Shown here piece after piece: positions 32,291-44,028 of a stretch of 64,000 nt of DNA; the stretch's first letter is position 1; each line of letters begins with the position of its first letter. The notes beneath the pieces were generated by a model. It worked only from the letters and a program-made list of their open reading frames with translations, searched no databases and had not been told where the DNA came from. Origin of the DNA: Piezodorus guildinii (taxonomy: Eukaryota > Arthropoda > Insecta > Hemiptera > Pentatomidae); the NCBI GenBank assembly GCA_023052935.1, contig CM041293.1, positions 156,433,965 to 156,497,964 of the forward strand, in the 5' to 3' direction. The translations under genes were made by a program, and so were the position numbers.

Positions 32291-33119
32291 AAATTCTGAA
32301 TATGGTTTCACAGCAACTGTGGGTTGTATCTACAGTACTTCCCACAGCTGTGAGTACCTATATTGCCTCAAGGCAGAGAAGGGTAATAAATAAAAAATTG
32401 TCATATCTTAATAATTTTATGATATGATTGCTCAATAAAATACGCATTCTAGTGTCATAAAGGGGTAACACTCTTGAATGTCAATTATTACTTTTATTGT
32501 TCCTTTCATCCTTCTGTAACGCCGCTCCACCCCTTTAAAAAAGATCTTCCCGCATCAGCCCTATCCCGCATTTACAATATTTAGTGAAATTAGGGGTGTA
32601 AATTTTCAAAAACTGGTAGTTTTGAGAAGAAAAATGGAGTAGAGGTGAAAATAGGGGTTGGTGAAGAGATCTTGAAATCAGGAAGTCGGTTAGAGTCGAG
32701 GGGCGGTAAGAGATTCCAGCGATAAGAAGAACATCAAGTGAGGTTATGGGAAGCTGGAGATGGCGTCCGGGAGTGAAGTTTGAGAAAATGTACAGAAGAA
32801 CCATGGCCCGATGTAAATCCGCCAGTTAAATGTTCCAACACCCATCTCAGTTACTTTTTGATGTAATATTGTATACTAATAATTATCATCGTGTATTATA
32901 AATTATAGTAATTATTATATATAAATATGCCTTATTGTTAAAAATATGTTAAATTTAATACATAAAATTATCTTTATTGAAAGTATTCGAAATAAGTTTT
33001 TAGTATATTTTAGATAAAGATGGTAAAAGGTTAATTGGAAGGTAATAATTTGAATCGTCGGTATGTTTATTGGGCTTGGACAACATAATTAATAGTAGAT
33101 GATAATGATAATGAATACA
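32291..33119. other. Unassigned stretch
   Basis: 32560-32815 has an 89-codon minus-strand frame with proline- and serine-rich text and no certain domain. It might be a LINE C-terminal relic. The rest is AT-rich. Confidence 0.35.
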
Positions 33120-33745
33120 TTATTAATTATCCTGGGACATGTCCCTTTAGAATAAAATATACAGAATGTACAAAATGCTTTGGAGTCTTAGAGTAAATCA
33201 AATACATATAAACAGGTTAATAATTACTGATATAAACTAAACATATTTAAATCTGAAGAAAACAACAACCACAGCAAATTAAAAAAAAGCTTATTCACGA
33301 TTCTATTGAGATTAAATATGCGGGATTTGAAGGTAGAAAGAGAGCTGGAGTGACGGATGGAAGGAGGGATAGAATTCCATAGAATTGAGGATCGAATGAG
33401 AAAAGATCTATCGAAATATACAGTTCGGTGGGGCGTATTGTATAAATCTAATGGCCTGAAGCGTGTTCAACGGGGATGGACAGAGGATTTGAATTGTAGG
33501 AGGTCAAAAATGCATGATGGGCGGCGAGATTGGATAACTTGGTAAAGGAATGATGCGAGGAAATACTTGCGACGATTGAAAGGGTAAAGCCACTTCAACT
33601 CGCCATGAAACTGGGATACGGAGGTGTATCTAGGGACCCCGAAGATGAATCGAACAGAGCAATTAATTAAGCGTTTTATTTTTACCTTGAGATCCCCAGA
33701 AACACCGTCGTGTAACGTACAGAAATTACAATTGAGTACTTCCAT
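33120..33745 (-). pseudogene. L2/CR1-like LINE, C-terminal and 3' fragment
   Basis: On the minus strand it encodes KIKRLINCSVRFIFGVPRY, then GELKWLYPFNRRKYFLASFL, and after a frame break NSIPPSIRHSSSLSTFKSRI. These are typical thumb and C-terminal blocks of CR1/L2-like reverse transcriptases. The 3' end carries the palindromic GGGACATGTCCC followed by an AATAA-rich tail, matching the two relatives at 49490-50175 and 60541-61720. The reverse-transcriptase core is missing. Confidence 0.65.
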
Positions 33746-33859
33746 AAAACTAGAAAATGAGTAGTTTTTAACATTGAATTGACAATTTCAGTTAATATAT
33801 AATTGCTTTCTTTGATAAATTGTCTAAAACATAATTACAAACTATGTTTTAAAAACTTT

Positions 33860-34805
33860 AAAACCTATTGACGACCCAGATTCTTACTGCCTAATTATCC
33901 TTTTATCATCTTTATCTAAAATATTCGAAAAACTTTTGTTTCGACGTCTAAATTTAATTTTTAGGTTATGAAATTATTTCGAATTTCTAGTACGGTTTTA
34001 AACAAAACCATTCTACAATACAACTGTGTTCCCGATTAGTTGATTATATTTCTTTTTCGTTAGGATCAAAATATTACAGTTCAGGAGTGTTGTTAAATAT
34101 GAGTCAGGCTTTTGATAGAATATTCCACGATGATTTGCTCACTCACAAGTTAAAAACCTTTCTTAGTTCAAGATATGATCTGATTTTACAAGCGTAATTG
34201 AAAGATAGACCTTTCCGTATGAGAGTAGGTTCAGAGTTCTCTAGTATTAAACAAATAAAAGCAGAAGTACCTCAAGGCAGCGTATTAGGTCCAACACTGT
34301 TTAATAAATATTGCTCTTACACCCCACAGCACCCAGAAACACATACAGCCAACCACTTTAGGCGACGATTCAGCAAGGCTGACATCCAACAAAGATGCCT
34401 CTAAGGCTTCTCAGGCACTCCAAGAGCACCTAGATGACATAGCGTGCTGGGCAAAAATTGGAAAATGAAAAAAATAAAAATGAACGAAAGATCCTGTTTG
34501 TCACATTTTCTCTAAAACATGACTTTTGCTCTCAGATGTTTTTCCAATACTAGTCTCCGACAAAGTACATTGTATAGACCTTTGCCTTGATAAACTACTG
34601 ACATGGGCATACCACCTTAAACGAAATAAAAAAAGAACTAAATCAACGATAGAAACTTCGATATTACTATACAAACGTTCAAAATTATCATTGACAAACA
34701 AATTAACTACTTATAAATTATTGATGAAACATATTTGGACTTATCAATATCAATTATTGAATCAATGTTGGCACCTGTTAACAAAATTTTTATTTCTTCA
34801 ACAAT
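33860..34805 (+). pseudogene. Jockey-type LINE ORF2 fragment, heavily decayed
   Basis: Conserved reverse-transcriptase blocks occur in shifting frames: LSKIFEKLLFRRL (33920-33955), a QAFDRIFH relic near 34110, EVPQGSVLGPTLFN near 34270, LDKLLTWAYHLKR near 34585, and KLSLTNKLTTYKLLMKHIWT near 34690. The order and wording match Jockey-1 ORF2. The YADD block is not readable. At least four frame changes or stops. Confidence 0.75.
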
Positions 34806-35530
34806 AGTTACAAATCATGGTATTTAAATTCCGGTTCTTTAAAGCTCAGTCATTTTTCTCCATCATCAAAAAAAAAAACTGAGTTATGGGCGTTTTATGG
34901 GTAAAATTTAAATTTTTTTCATTTCGTTGTTCTCTTTTTTATAATTATTCGCAATTTTTGGTTAAAAAAAACGAAAGGTTTTTTTGTTTATATCTTCGAA
35001 AATAGTATGTATAGATTTCAATGTTTTTCATTTTTTTTTTTTTTTTTTTTTTTGTTTATCGCCCTTTACCGATTTTAAAACTCTATATATGCTTTTCTCT
35101 ATCGTCCAAAATAACTGAGTCATGTGAGTAAAATTTCAGTTTTTTCATTTCTTTTTTCTTTTTATATAATTAATCGCGGTTATATGATAAATTTTGTCTC
35201 TATTTTCAAAAATAAATGAGTTATTAAATTAAATCACTTTTAATCGGCTGCCATTTTAAAAATAACCAGCTGATATCAACGACTAGGTGTTAGGATCATC
35301 GTTGCATAGACTAGTATGTTTGCAGAGAATTTCAAAAAAATTGGTCTAGTAGTTTCGGAGAAATGCCGCGGACGGTGGACGACGGACAAACGGAATTTTT
35401 TAATTTGTTATTCGGATTCTGAGCATCTTGGAACGTAGGCTCTCAAATTTAGAGAGGGGGGATTTTATTTTTATTTTATTTATTTTTTTTTTTTTTTTTG
35501 GTCGATTACAGAGGTTCATTATTGAAAATT
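34806..35530 (-). repeat. Family D repeat, inverted copy
   Basis: It carries in reverse the family D order: tandem subunits with AACTGAGTTATGGGCG at the left and at 35090-35230, then the complement of CAACGATGATCCT, and TTGGTCTAGTAGTTTCGGAG with CCGCGGACGGTGGACGACGG at 35340-35390. It ends near GAGGTTCATTATTGAAAAT. Non-coding. Confidence 0.6.
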
Positions 35531-35546
35531 ATAAACAAAAACAAAA

Positions 35547-36060
35547 AACAGGTAAATATAAATGTTAAAAGAATTTGATAACCAATAAAAGAAAAACTCC
35601 AAACATATATATATTTTTTTTGAGCTTTTTCCGAACATAGGAATGGTAAAATAGATGTATGATACTAATAAACATTATTTAAAAGTTCTTAAATTTAATC
35701 TAGCCTCAGAAATTAGTGAAATCGTGAGTGGCGCGCCGCAGATGTTTTCTTTTTTAACATAACAATAGTAATATAGCTTTAAAATATACTATTGGAAAGC
35801 TAAATATTTTAGAATTTATATAAATAAATATATGTGTGTGTGTGTGTATTTATATACAAAATTGTATATAAATATATTGAGAGATTGATGAGAACCACAA
35901 AAAAAAAATAAGAGTTTGTGGTACATAATAATTTATATAGTTATATTATTTAAACTAAAATATTTTCATCAAAACTCATTGTAATTCTATGATTTTTTTT
36001 TTTCAACTCTAACATCATTTAACTTCATGGAAGTGAAAGTCGTGTGTACGCGCGATCCAC
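35547..36060 (-). repeat. Family A partial copy, inverted
   Basis: It runs from AACAGGTAAATATAAATG to the family A terminus GGAAGTGAAAGTCGTGTGTA at about 36030-36050. The CA-tract half is missing and its place is taken by the adjoining family D copy. Confidence 0.55.
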
Positions 36061-36279
36061 CTTTTTTTTATTATCTAAATTTAAAAAATGTGTTGCTATT
36101 TTATGTTTAATTTTAATTATAGAATTATAAAATAAAATTCAGAGTACCCAAGTATAAAAAAATACACCTTAAAATTTAACTGTTTTATAATAACAATATC
36201 ATGGAAATCAAATCTACATAAACTGGTATTATAAAAAACTGTAATTCCCAGAAAATATTATCCTTTAGATGTGATTTTG

Positions 36280-37680
36280 GTTTATTATTTTCAATAATAA
36301 ACCTATGTAATAAAGAAAAAAAAATTATTCTCATCCTTAAAAGTTGAGGTCTTACGTTTCAAGATACGTAAAATCCGAATCACGAATTAAAAAAAATCCA
36401 TTTGTCTGTCGTGCGAAGCACGCCGTCGGCTGTCCGCGGCGTTTCTCCGAAACTACCGGACCAATTTTTTTTTCAAAATTCGCCACAATAATACAAGGCA
36501 CACAACGATGATCCTAACATCTAGACATTGATAACAATTGTTATTTTTAAAATGGGGGCCGATTAAAAGTGATAACTCAGTTATTTTTGAAGATAGGGAA
36601 ACATGTATTCGTGTTTTTTAACCGAAAAACCACGAAAAATTATAAAATAGAGGAAAAAAAAGGAAAAGAAATTGTATTTATAAATACTGCTATAACTCAG
36701 TTATTTTTAAATATAAAGAAAAATGTGCATAGAGTTTCAAAATCAGAAAAGCGAGATAAACATAAATAAAAAAATTGAAATCTTGCCTATATATCCGCTT
36801 GCAAATCCGTTATTTTCGAAGATAGAGAAAAAATATATGAGTGCTTTTGAACCAAAAACAGAGATTAATTAGAAAAAGATAAAAAAGAAAAGAAAAAAAA
36901 ATTGAAATTTTACCCATGAATACGCCCATTACTGTTATTTTTGAGGATAGGGAAACATGTATTCGTGTTTTTTAACCGAAAAAACCACGAAAAATTATAA
37001 AATAGAGGAAAAAAAAGGAAAAGAAATTGTATTTATAAATACTGCTATAACTCAGTTATTTTTAAATATAAAGAAAAATGTGCATAGAGTTTCAAAATCA
37101 GAAAAGCGAGATAAACATAAATAAAAAAATTGAAATCTTGCCTATATATCCGCTTGCAAATCCGTTATTTTCGAAGATAGAGAAAAAATATATGAGTGCT
37201 TTTGAACCAAAAACAGAGATTAATTAGAAAAAGATAAAAAAGAAAAGAAAAAAAAATTGAAATTTTACCCATGAATACGCCCATTACTGTTATTTTTGAG
37301 GATAGAGAAAAAATGTATTAGTATTTTTTAACGAAAAAAACGGGAATAATTAGAAAAAAAAAAAAAGAAAAGATTTATTTTATTTTAGTTATTTTTGAAG
37401 ATTGAGAAAAATGATTATAGTTTTGGAATCACTAAAGCAAGATAAGCAAGATAAACAAAAAAAGAAAAAAATTGAAATCTTGCTTATAAATACAACAATA
37501 ACTCAGTTATTTTTGAAGATATAGAAAAAGTTTCATTTTCTTTGAATCATTTATTGATTTTCATATTATTTAATTACCTATAATAAGCTGTATAAAAAAG
37601 TATACCCTAATATAGTTATTTGGAAATAATGAACCAATGTGTAATAATTAGCAGCGTTTTTGTTTTTAAGTAAAACATTT
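36280..37680 (+). repeat. Family D repeat, extended by tandem duplication
   Basis: It starts GGTTTATTATTTTCAATAAT and passes TGTCCGCGGCGTTTCTCCG and AAACTACCGGACCAATTTTT at ~36440, then an array of ~100-bp subunits each led by AACTCAGTTATTTTT or a variant. It ends GGAAATAATGAACCAATGTG at ~37640. Two subunit types alternate: one with CATAGAGTTTCAAAATCAGA, one with GTTTTTTAACCGAAAAA. Non-coding: a 66-codon frame across it is incidental. Confidence 0.65.
36592..37300. repeat. ~354-bp tandem duplication within family D
   Basis: 36592-36945 and 36946-37300 are almost identical, each starting GATAGGGAAACATGTATTCG and covering three family D subunits. The near-identity, compared with the diverged neighbouring subunits, shows this is recent. 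Confidence 0.85.
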
Positions 37681-38128
37681 TTGTAGGAATTATGAGCTCT
37701 CAGAATTTGGAGTTGAGTAAATAAGGACATCAAATCATAGTCATGAGTTGCTAACCTGTAAGGATTTTACGTACAAAAGACCTACACGACTTTACACACA
37801 GTCATTTAAAATTTAGATACTTTGATGAAAGGTTGAGACTTCAAAGGCACCTTACTAACTTTCGCCTAATTGACTGAAACGAATATCTTTGTTTAAGAGA
37901 AGGAGAGAACGTATATTCAGGTTCATGTGTTTTAAGTTACACTTGAAATTAGACGAAGCAAGAGTAGAATTCTCTAAGGAGTTGACAAACTGTTGCTTCA
38001 TTCCTCTTCCATCCTTCAACGGTTCCAAACTTAAATCTTAAACTTTCAGCATAGACGCTCCTTCGTTTCGAACTATGGCCATCTGGGCAAAATCGTTAGA
38101 ATCGGGAAATAATAGGCGTATTACATCG

Positions 38129-38129
<1 letters not shown>
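37681..38129. other. Unassigned stretch
   Basis: No recognisable coding or repeat sequence. Confidence 0.4.

Positions 38130-38182
<53 letters not shown>
38130..38182. repeat. (AT)n microsatellite
   Basis: An uninterrupted AT dinucleotide run of about 50 bp. Confidence 0.9.
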
Positions 38183-38187
<5 letters not shown>

Positions 38188-39930
38188 ATAAGTGTGTATT
38201 ATTCTAATTTTGAAATCGTTAAAAATATTTGTTTGGGCTCATGTTTTTAGATGTTTTATCGATAAGTTTGAAGGTGATAAATTGACTAAATTTGTTTAAA
38301 ATGTGAAATATCTCTTCGATTCTAAAATTATATGTTTGATATATCTGTGAGTTAATACCTAGATATAGTAAATGCCATAAAAGTAACGTTTACCTCAATT
38401 TTGATTACAAAATCAATTAAGTAGTTATAAATAGATATAAATTAGATATAAATAAAAAATCACAGTAATCAGTTACTTTCTTTCATCTTTTTCAGTTGAA
38501 CGTTTTTACTGTTTATTTTTACTTTCGGTATGAAAAAAAAATGTTATAAATCGAAAATAATTAATCAGAATTACAACTTTTAAAAAACATATTTAACAAA
38601 GAAAATAGTGACAATTAAAAATTTATTATTTTTTATTAAAGTATTAAAAAATAAAAATACTATTTTCCGATTTTAAACTATATTATACTTTGTTGTTAAA
38701 TTATTATATTTTTCTTCGTGCATTCTATGTTGATTTTATTTTTTATTTTTTTTTAATAAATATAATAAATTGTAGCGAGAAAAAATAGGAGTTTAGATAG
38801 TTTTTTGAAGTTATTGATTAGTTATAATCATGGAATTCCTGCTAATCCTGAAATCTAAGTAACCGAAAAATTGATCTAACTTTATTCCTTTTATTTATTT
38901 CAAGAATTTTAAATTACAAATAATTTTAATAAATTGTACTTGTTCTTCGAGCTTGTTAGGCACAACATTTTAATCATTTTTTTAATTTTTATTAAAGAAA
39001 TAAATTAAAATGGAACATAAAAAAATTGAATAATTTGGACACTTTTATCAGCACTAATACCTTTATATAAATCCATTTTTAGTACATTAGAGAATTTGAA
39101 ACAATGTCTGTCATGTTTTTTCTGGTAATTTAATTTTTAAGGAATTTTTTTTTTTTTTTGTATTGCAATAATTGAACTCATAAAACGAATCGAAATGCGG
39201 CAGAAGATTAATAGAATAGAATAGAAGTTTAGATTTTTTGTTTTTTTTTTCAGTTATTTATTAATTATACACACCCAAAATTGTCCATGTTCATTTTTTT
39301 TATTTAAATATTTTTAAATGACTGGTTTTATTTCACTTTAAACTCTGTTGTTCTCGTCTTTCCAGCTTCTTATGCACAATTTTTTTTTTTTATTTGAATA
39401 AAAATGGAACAGAAAAAAAAAAAAACCCAGATACTTTTAGCTTTATTAATACGTTCGATGAAACCCACTTTTCATACATTAGACAATAATGATAAAGAAA
39501 AAGCTGTTATTTCGTATTTTAACCTGTTGGTCTTGTATTTGGTGTTTCTTGAGTTTAATTATTAAGCAACTTGATTTTTCTTTTTTAATTTTTTTTTTAA
39601 CTGAAAAAAAAGGAATTTAAGTGAGAATGAAAAATAATAAAAGATTTATTATTATTAGACACATCTATAACTATTAATAAATCTCTTAGAATTAATACCA
39701 TTAAAGACATCAACTATTGATACTAAGGGAAATCTGGTAATAATTGCTAAACAAAAGTTGAAATAACGAAAAAAGGTATCAGCTGGTATTTTTAATTTAT
39801 TTAAATATATTTATTTTATTTTACTTTTTTACTGTTAATTAATCTTTTTAAACCCTTCTGTGCTGTAGTGGACAAAATATTAAGGTTTTACACATAATTT
39901 TATTAACGTTTAATTGACGTCGAATGACGT
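38183..39930. other. Very AT-rich stretch, nothing recognised
   Basis: A long, low-complexity A/T region with many homopolymer runs. No open frame of interest on either strand. Confidence 0.55.
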
Positions 39931-40060
39931 TATGACTGTCGACTTACCGGTACCTTGGCAGTTCGGGGCCCAGAGTCGGACTGAGCCGGGATGGTTAGGA
40001 GGGGGGAAGTGGGGATCTGCCCCCCACCACACATGCGCTCGCCTCTCTCTATTTATTACC
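39931..40060. other. GC-rich island
   Basis: About 130 bp of GC-rich sequence (CGACTTACCGGTACC, CAGAGTCGGACTGAGCCGGG, GGGGATCTGCCCCCC) within surroundings that are mostly A/T. An 89-codon plus-strand frame crosses it but shows no known domain. No second copy in this window. Confidence 0.4.
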
Positions 40061-41290
40061 AATTATCTATTGGTTGATAATGGGTACAGTATTATGCACA
40101 ACCAACAACATAATAGACAATGCCCGAGTTCTTGTTCTTATTCAAAACCGATACTTCTAAATGTAGCACAAATCCTGAAATAAATTTAATGCTAGGATTC
40201 GGAAATTTGGTTGTAAAAGTCATAAAATTTAATTAATTGAGTTTTCTGTTTGCTTTTTCATTTAAAGTCACTTCGTGATGCTGAGGCTGATTGGACGTTG
40301 CTATATTGATAGTCCTCAATTTTACATATCCAGGTATAATCAGGATAGGTATGTTTAACGAGTACCTGATATTGCTCAGACACGGAACCAACATTTTCTC
40401 TATAACTTACAAGTGATAACTGATCTGTTAGCTGATCTGAGCGGGATGAAAAATTACTTAAATGACTATTAAAAAGTAGAGGTTGGTGATAGAAGGGTGA
40501 AAATTTAGGGTTGTATGTATTGTTAAATGCAACATTATAAACAAAAAAAACAAAACATTTTTTTGTCCAAAAAATTAAAAAATAATGTTAGGGGTGGACA
40601 ACCATTAAAGGTATGAAAAATAGATAAGTAGTAGCCGATTCTCAGTCCAATTGAATATGCATATAAAATTTCATGAAAATCGGTCATGTCGTTTCGAGGA
40701 GTATGGTAACTAAAACTGTGACACGAGAATTTTATATATTATGATATATATATCATGTCCATGTCAAATTGAACTAATAAACCTCGCGACGGTTTTTATG
40801 CGATTATTACTATCATTTAGGAAATTCTTACCTGGAAGTTTATAAGTAAAATACATTGCAATAAAAATTTTCTTTAGATGGGAAAATTAAATTTTTTGTA
40901 ATCAAGGCATCAAAAAATCTTTCCTAAAATATTAGTAGAAATAGAGACGTTTAAATTAAAACATAACAAACAAATAAACTGAACGAATTCTGATGTAGTT
41001 ACCAATTTAAGTTTCTAATTAAATGATTAAATATGCACTCTTTGTTACGATGAACTCACAATCCTAAAGTGATAAACTCTTAATAGGTCAAAATAACTTT
41101 TTAAACATAATGACACCACCTTAGAATTGCACCCGTGCGAAAAAAGGGCAAATCGCTATTTTTGCAAATTTATACTCCCATCAGATCACTTTAATGTTTC
41201 TGCATCCACCACACCTTTACCAACACTGTACATTTTATTGCACCTTAAAGGGAAATTGAGTTACAAGATATTTTCAACGCGTTGTCATAG
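40061..41290. other. Unassigned stretch with SINE2-tail-like and other repeat traces
   Basis: 40340-40375 has a version of ATCAGGATAGGTATG with TTTAACGAGTACCTG, as in the SINE2 body. 40665-40730 has AAATTTCATGAAAATCGGTC followed by CGTTTCGAGGAGTATGG, a style of sequence seen in many arthropod interspersed repeats. No gene seen. Confidence 0.4.
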
Positions 41291-41292
41291 TA

Positions 41293-42170
41293 TTGGGTTG
41301 TGTCACATGAAATGTCCGTTTTCAAGGAAAAGGATTTTTATTGAAAATACTATATGAAAACAAGGTACTTTTATTCGAAGTTTTTACCTTCTTTTTTTAC
41401 AGATTTTTCCCAACGTGACACCAACTTTTTTTATCCCCGAACTGAAAAACTCTGAGCTTTAAAGTGAAACAAAATCTGAAAACGCACTTTTCACTTGATC
41501 ATCATTTTCAAAACGTTTTCCTTTGACGTAGAGAATATGGTGGGTGCGAAAGAACCTCGCAGCCCAGTTCTTTCAATTTTTGCACGGTATGTTTTGAAAC
41601 ATGGGGTCTTGCTGCCGCTCAGTAAGATCATGAGGTACCCATGTATCGAGCTTTTTTACTTTCCCAATACACTATAAATGTCTGGAAACGGTAGATGCAC
41701 TTGCATTTAGTTGTGCTGAGGGTCCTTTAACTGTTTGGTAGGGGTTTTCTACTACAGTATGTTTGAGGACCTCGTTGTCTATTACGGACGGAGGTCTTCC
41801 TCGGGGCAAGTTTTCCAAGGCGGTATCCCCAGCTGAAAACTCAGCAAACCAACGGCGAATGGTCCGTTCATTAACACTCTCTTCTCCAAACGCCTTGTAA
41901 ATATTTTTAGTGGTCTCAGCTGCTGAATGGCCGAGTTTAAACTCGTACAAAAATATGACTCGAAAATCGCGTGTTTCCATGTTCATATTATGAGCTATAC
42001 TAAAAAGTGGGTAATTGGTCGGGAAGCTAATGTTTATAATACAAAGGTAGGGGATTAGTAACTGTTTACTTTAAGTATGTAAACATTCGGAAGAAAACAG
42101 CAGAGACCTGCAAACTCCTTCATGTATTTCAGAAATTATAAAAACGGACATTTCATTTGAAACAACCCAA
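41293..42170 (-). mobile_element. Mariner-like deletion derivative, copy 3
   Basis: An 878-bp element flanked by TA (41291-41292 and 42171-42172), with terminal inverted repeats starting TTGGGTTGTGTCACATGAAA in plus orientation at the left and their complement at the right. The transposase relic reads on the minus strand. As in copy 2, sequence passes directly from the WVPHDLTE block to RPHVSKHTVQKLKELGCEVL, so both copies share the same deletion junction. Confidence 0.85.
41672..41986 (-). pseudogene. Mariner transposase N-terminal remnant
   Basis: 104 codons from MNMETRDFRVIFLYEF through the helix-turn-helix part (HSAAETTKNIYKAFGEE, NERTIRRWFAEF), GDTALENLPRGRPPSV and TVKGPSAQLNASASTVSRHL to a stop. 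Beyond the stop the DNA still shows WVPHDLTE and, past the deletion, fragments of the C-terminal part. No catalytic core is left. Confidence 0.85.
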
Positions 42171-42984
42171 TACTACATAGTAATCAATATATCACTTTGA
42201 ATCAGTATACACATTCAAAGCTTTTATAAAAATCAGATTCACATAATTCAGTTAGATGATTCTGAAAATTGGATTCAAAATAGGTTGGAAGCTCGATAAC
42301 TGTTGTGAAACCAAGCTGAATTAGTCAGCTTTTAGAGTAATATCATAATCCTCCGAACTAAATTAGCCTAAACTGTTCATTCCTTTCAAAATATTGCCTT
42401 TCATTTCTAATCACTATATTCTCTTTCAGAGTTTATAGTACTATTTTGTAATTCATAATAAAAAAAATCTCCATACGAATTAGTCTATGTCTCTTAAGTG
42501 TTTGTTGGAACAATAAATAAAATACAAAAACATATAAAGGCAGTAGAAATGTCAATTCAAGGGAAAGTTTTACGTAAAACAAGGTTATATACACCTAGAA
42601 TATACAGCGTTTACAAAATGAAATAAAATTACTTTATCGAATAATAAATAATGCATTCCAAAAACCGAAACAAGGGAGGAAGTAATATAAGAATCAATTT
42701 TGTTATTAATCTATTATATTGTCTATATCTATTACTGCCTAAAACAACGGAGGTTAGTGTGTTGCGCGTACCAGATTTTTTTCTTAGGTATTATATTTTT
42801 TGAAGAGAAAGAATGGACAATTTCCCCTTAATCATACTCTGCTGCTTTAACTAATGGTTAGAATAAAAAAAAATAAAATAAAAAAAATAGAAGAATCGAT
42901 TCAAGTGTAACTGAGTGAAAGGTGAGTTTCTGAAATATTGAACTGTTAAGGTTATAGATTGACCAACTAATTTTTGTTTTATTC
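42171..42984. other. Unassigned stretch with a family A terminus
   Basis: At about 42745-42775 the sequence AACGGAGGTTAGTGTGTTGC followed by GCGTACCAG matches the outer edge of minus-strand family A copies. The rest is AT-rich. Confidence 0.4.
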
Positions 42985-43672
42985 TAGAAAGTATTGTTCA
43001 TTAAAAACCAAATAATATTTAATTGGATCAAGGCGCATGTAGGAATTCACGAAAATGATGAGGTAGACCGGTTAGCTAAAACCACCGACACCCTAGATAT
43101 TATTACAGACATCCGACTGCCGTACTCTGGGTATTTCCGTATGGTTAAGAAAGATTTATTAAAGAAGTGGTCAGAACTTTATGGAGAGTAAAACACAGGA
43201 AGATTTTATAAATCGAACATACCAAGTATAAGAATATACCAACACAAGCCGTGATTTTATGAGATGAACCTACTCCAAAAATTTCTCCCGACTCAGAACA
43301 AACCACGGTGTGTGCAATGTGTACCTGCACAGCATCGGGGTCCTTACCTCGTCCAAATGTGACAAATGCAATAGAAATGAGACTCTGCAGCATATAATTC
43401 TGAAGTGCCCAGCGTATGAGACCCAGAGAAAGAAATTTCTGGATTTTTTAAATACCTACAATAAAGTAAATATAAGGATGGCAATTGCGTAACGTGCAAA
43501 GTCCCTGAAGACCCGCGCCACATTTTATTCCGATGCAGAAAATATAGAAAGCAAAAGGAAGTAGTGGTTCCCTCAGAAACAGAAGTCATGTTTTTACAAA
43601 AGTTAGACAAAGAAAAGTTTATGATCATCAAGTAATTCTTCATTAACGCTCAATGTAAAGTCTAAAAAAAAA
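42985..43672 (+). pseudogene. LINE fragment with RNase H end and two C-H-C finger motifs
   Basis: It opens with QIIFNWIKAHVGIHENDEVDRLAK, where the H-V-G-x-x-x-N-E-x-A/D-D pattern is the C-terminal catalytic part of an RNase H domain. That domain marks non-LTR retrotransposons of the I, R1 or LOA type rather than Jockey. Downstream, in another frame, is CDKCNRNETLQHIILKCPAY, and after a further break a second similar motif (CVTCKVPEDPRHILFRCRKY). A poly-A run at ~43661-43672 could be the 3' tail. Stops and frameshifts make it inactive. Confidence 0.6.
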
Positions 43673-43917
43673 AAAGAGGCACTTTACAGGGTTTAATTTA
43701 ATTTTAATATTATTTCATTTTTTATATTTCTTTTGAGTCACCTACCTCTTTCATTTAAATTATTTTGTTTTATTCTCTATTTAATTAATTTATTGATCTT
43801 TTTCAATTATATTTGGTCCCCTACCTAAGTTTCTATTAAATTATGGCAAACAGGTATTGACCATATAGGATTTGGTTTCAAATCTTGAAGGTCATTTGGA
43901 TAATCAAAAAAAAATAA
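43673..43917. other. AT-rich stretch, nothing recognised
   Basis: No coding or repeat ends identified. Confidence 0.4.
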
Positions 43918-44022
43918 ATGAGAGAAGTTGGTTGAGGGTGCAGTCAATTTAACACACAAATAAACGTAAACTTAATTTATTGGTGCCGACGTTTCGGCCT
44001 AAATTATAGGCCTTCTTCAGGG
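43918..44022. repeat. Family E repeat, copy 3, left part
   Basis: It matches the left ~105 bp of copy 1 nearly base for base, including the stem-loop (GGCCTA / TAGGCC) and the CTTCAGGG beyond it. The sequence is then interrupted by the RTE-like insertion, and beyond 46043 it no longer matches copy 1. Confidence 0.7.
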
Positions 44023-44028
44023 ATATAA

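Noticed and set aside
32535..32804. 89-codon minus-strand frame as a gene
   Set aside because: Low-complexity proline/serine text with no motif. At best a decayed LINE tail.
36415..37640. Possible CRISPR-like array from regular ~100-bp repeats
   Set aside because: The subunits are diverged, contiguous and without unique spacers, and the region is clearly eukaryotic. It is a satellite-like internal array.
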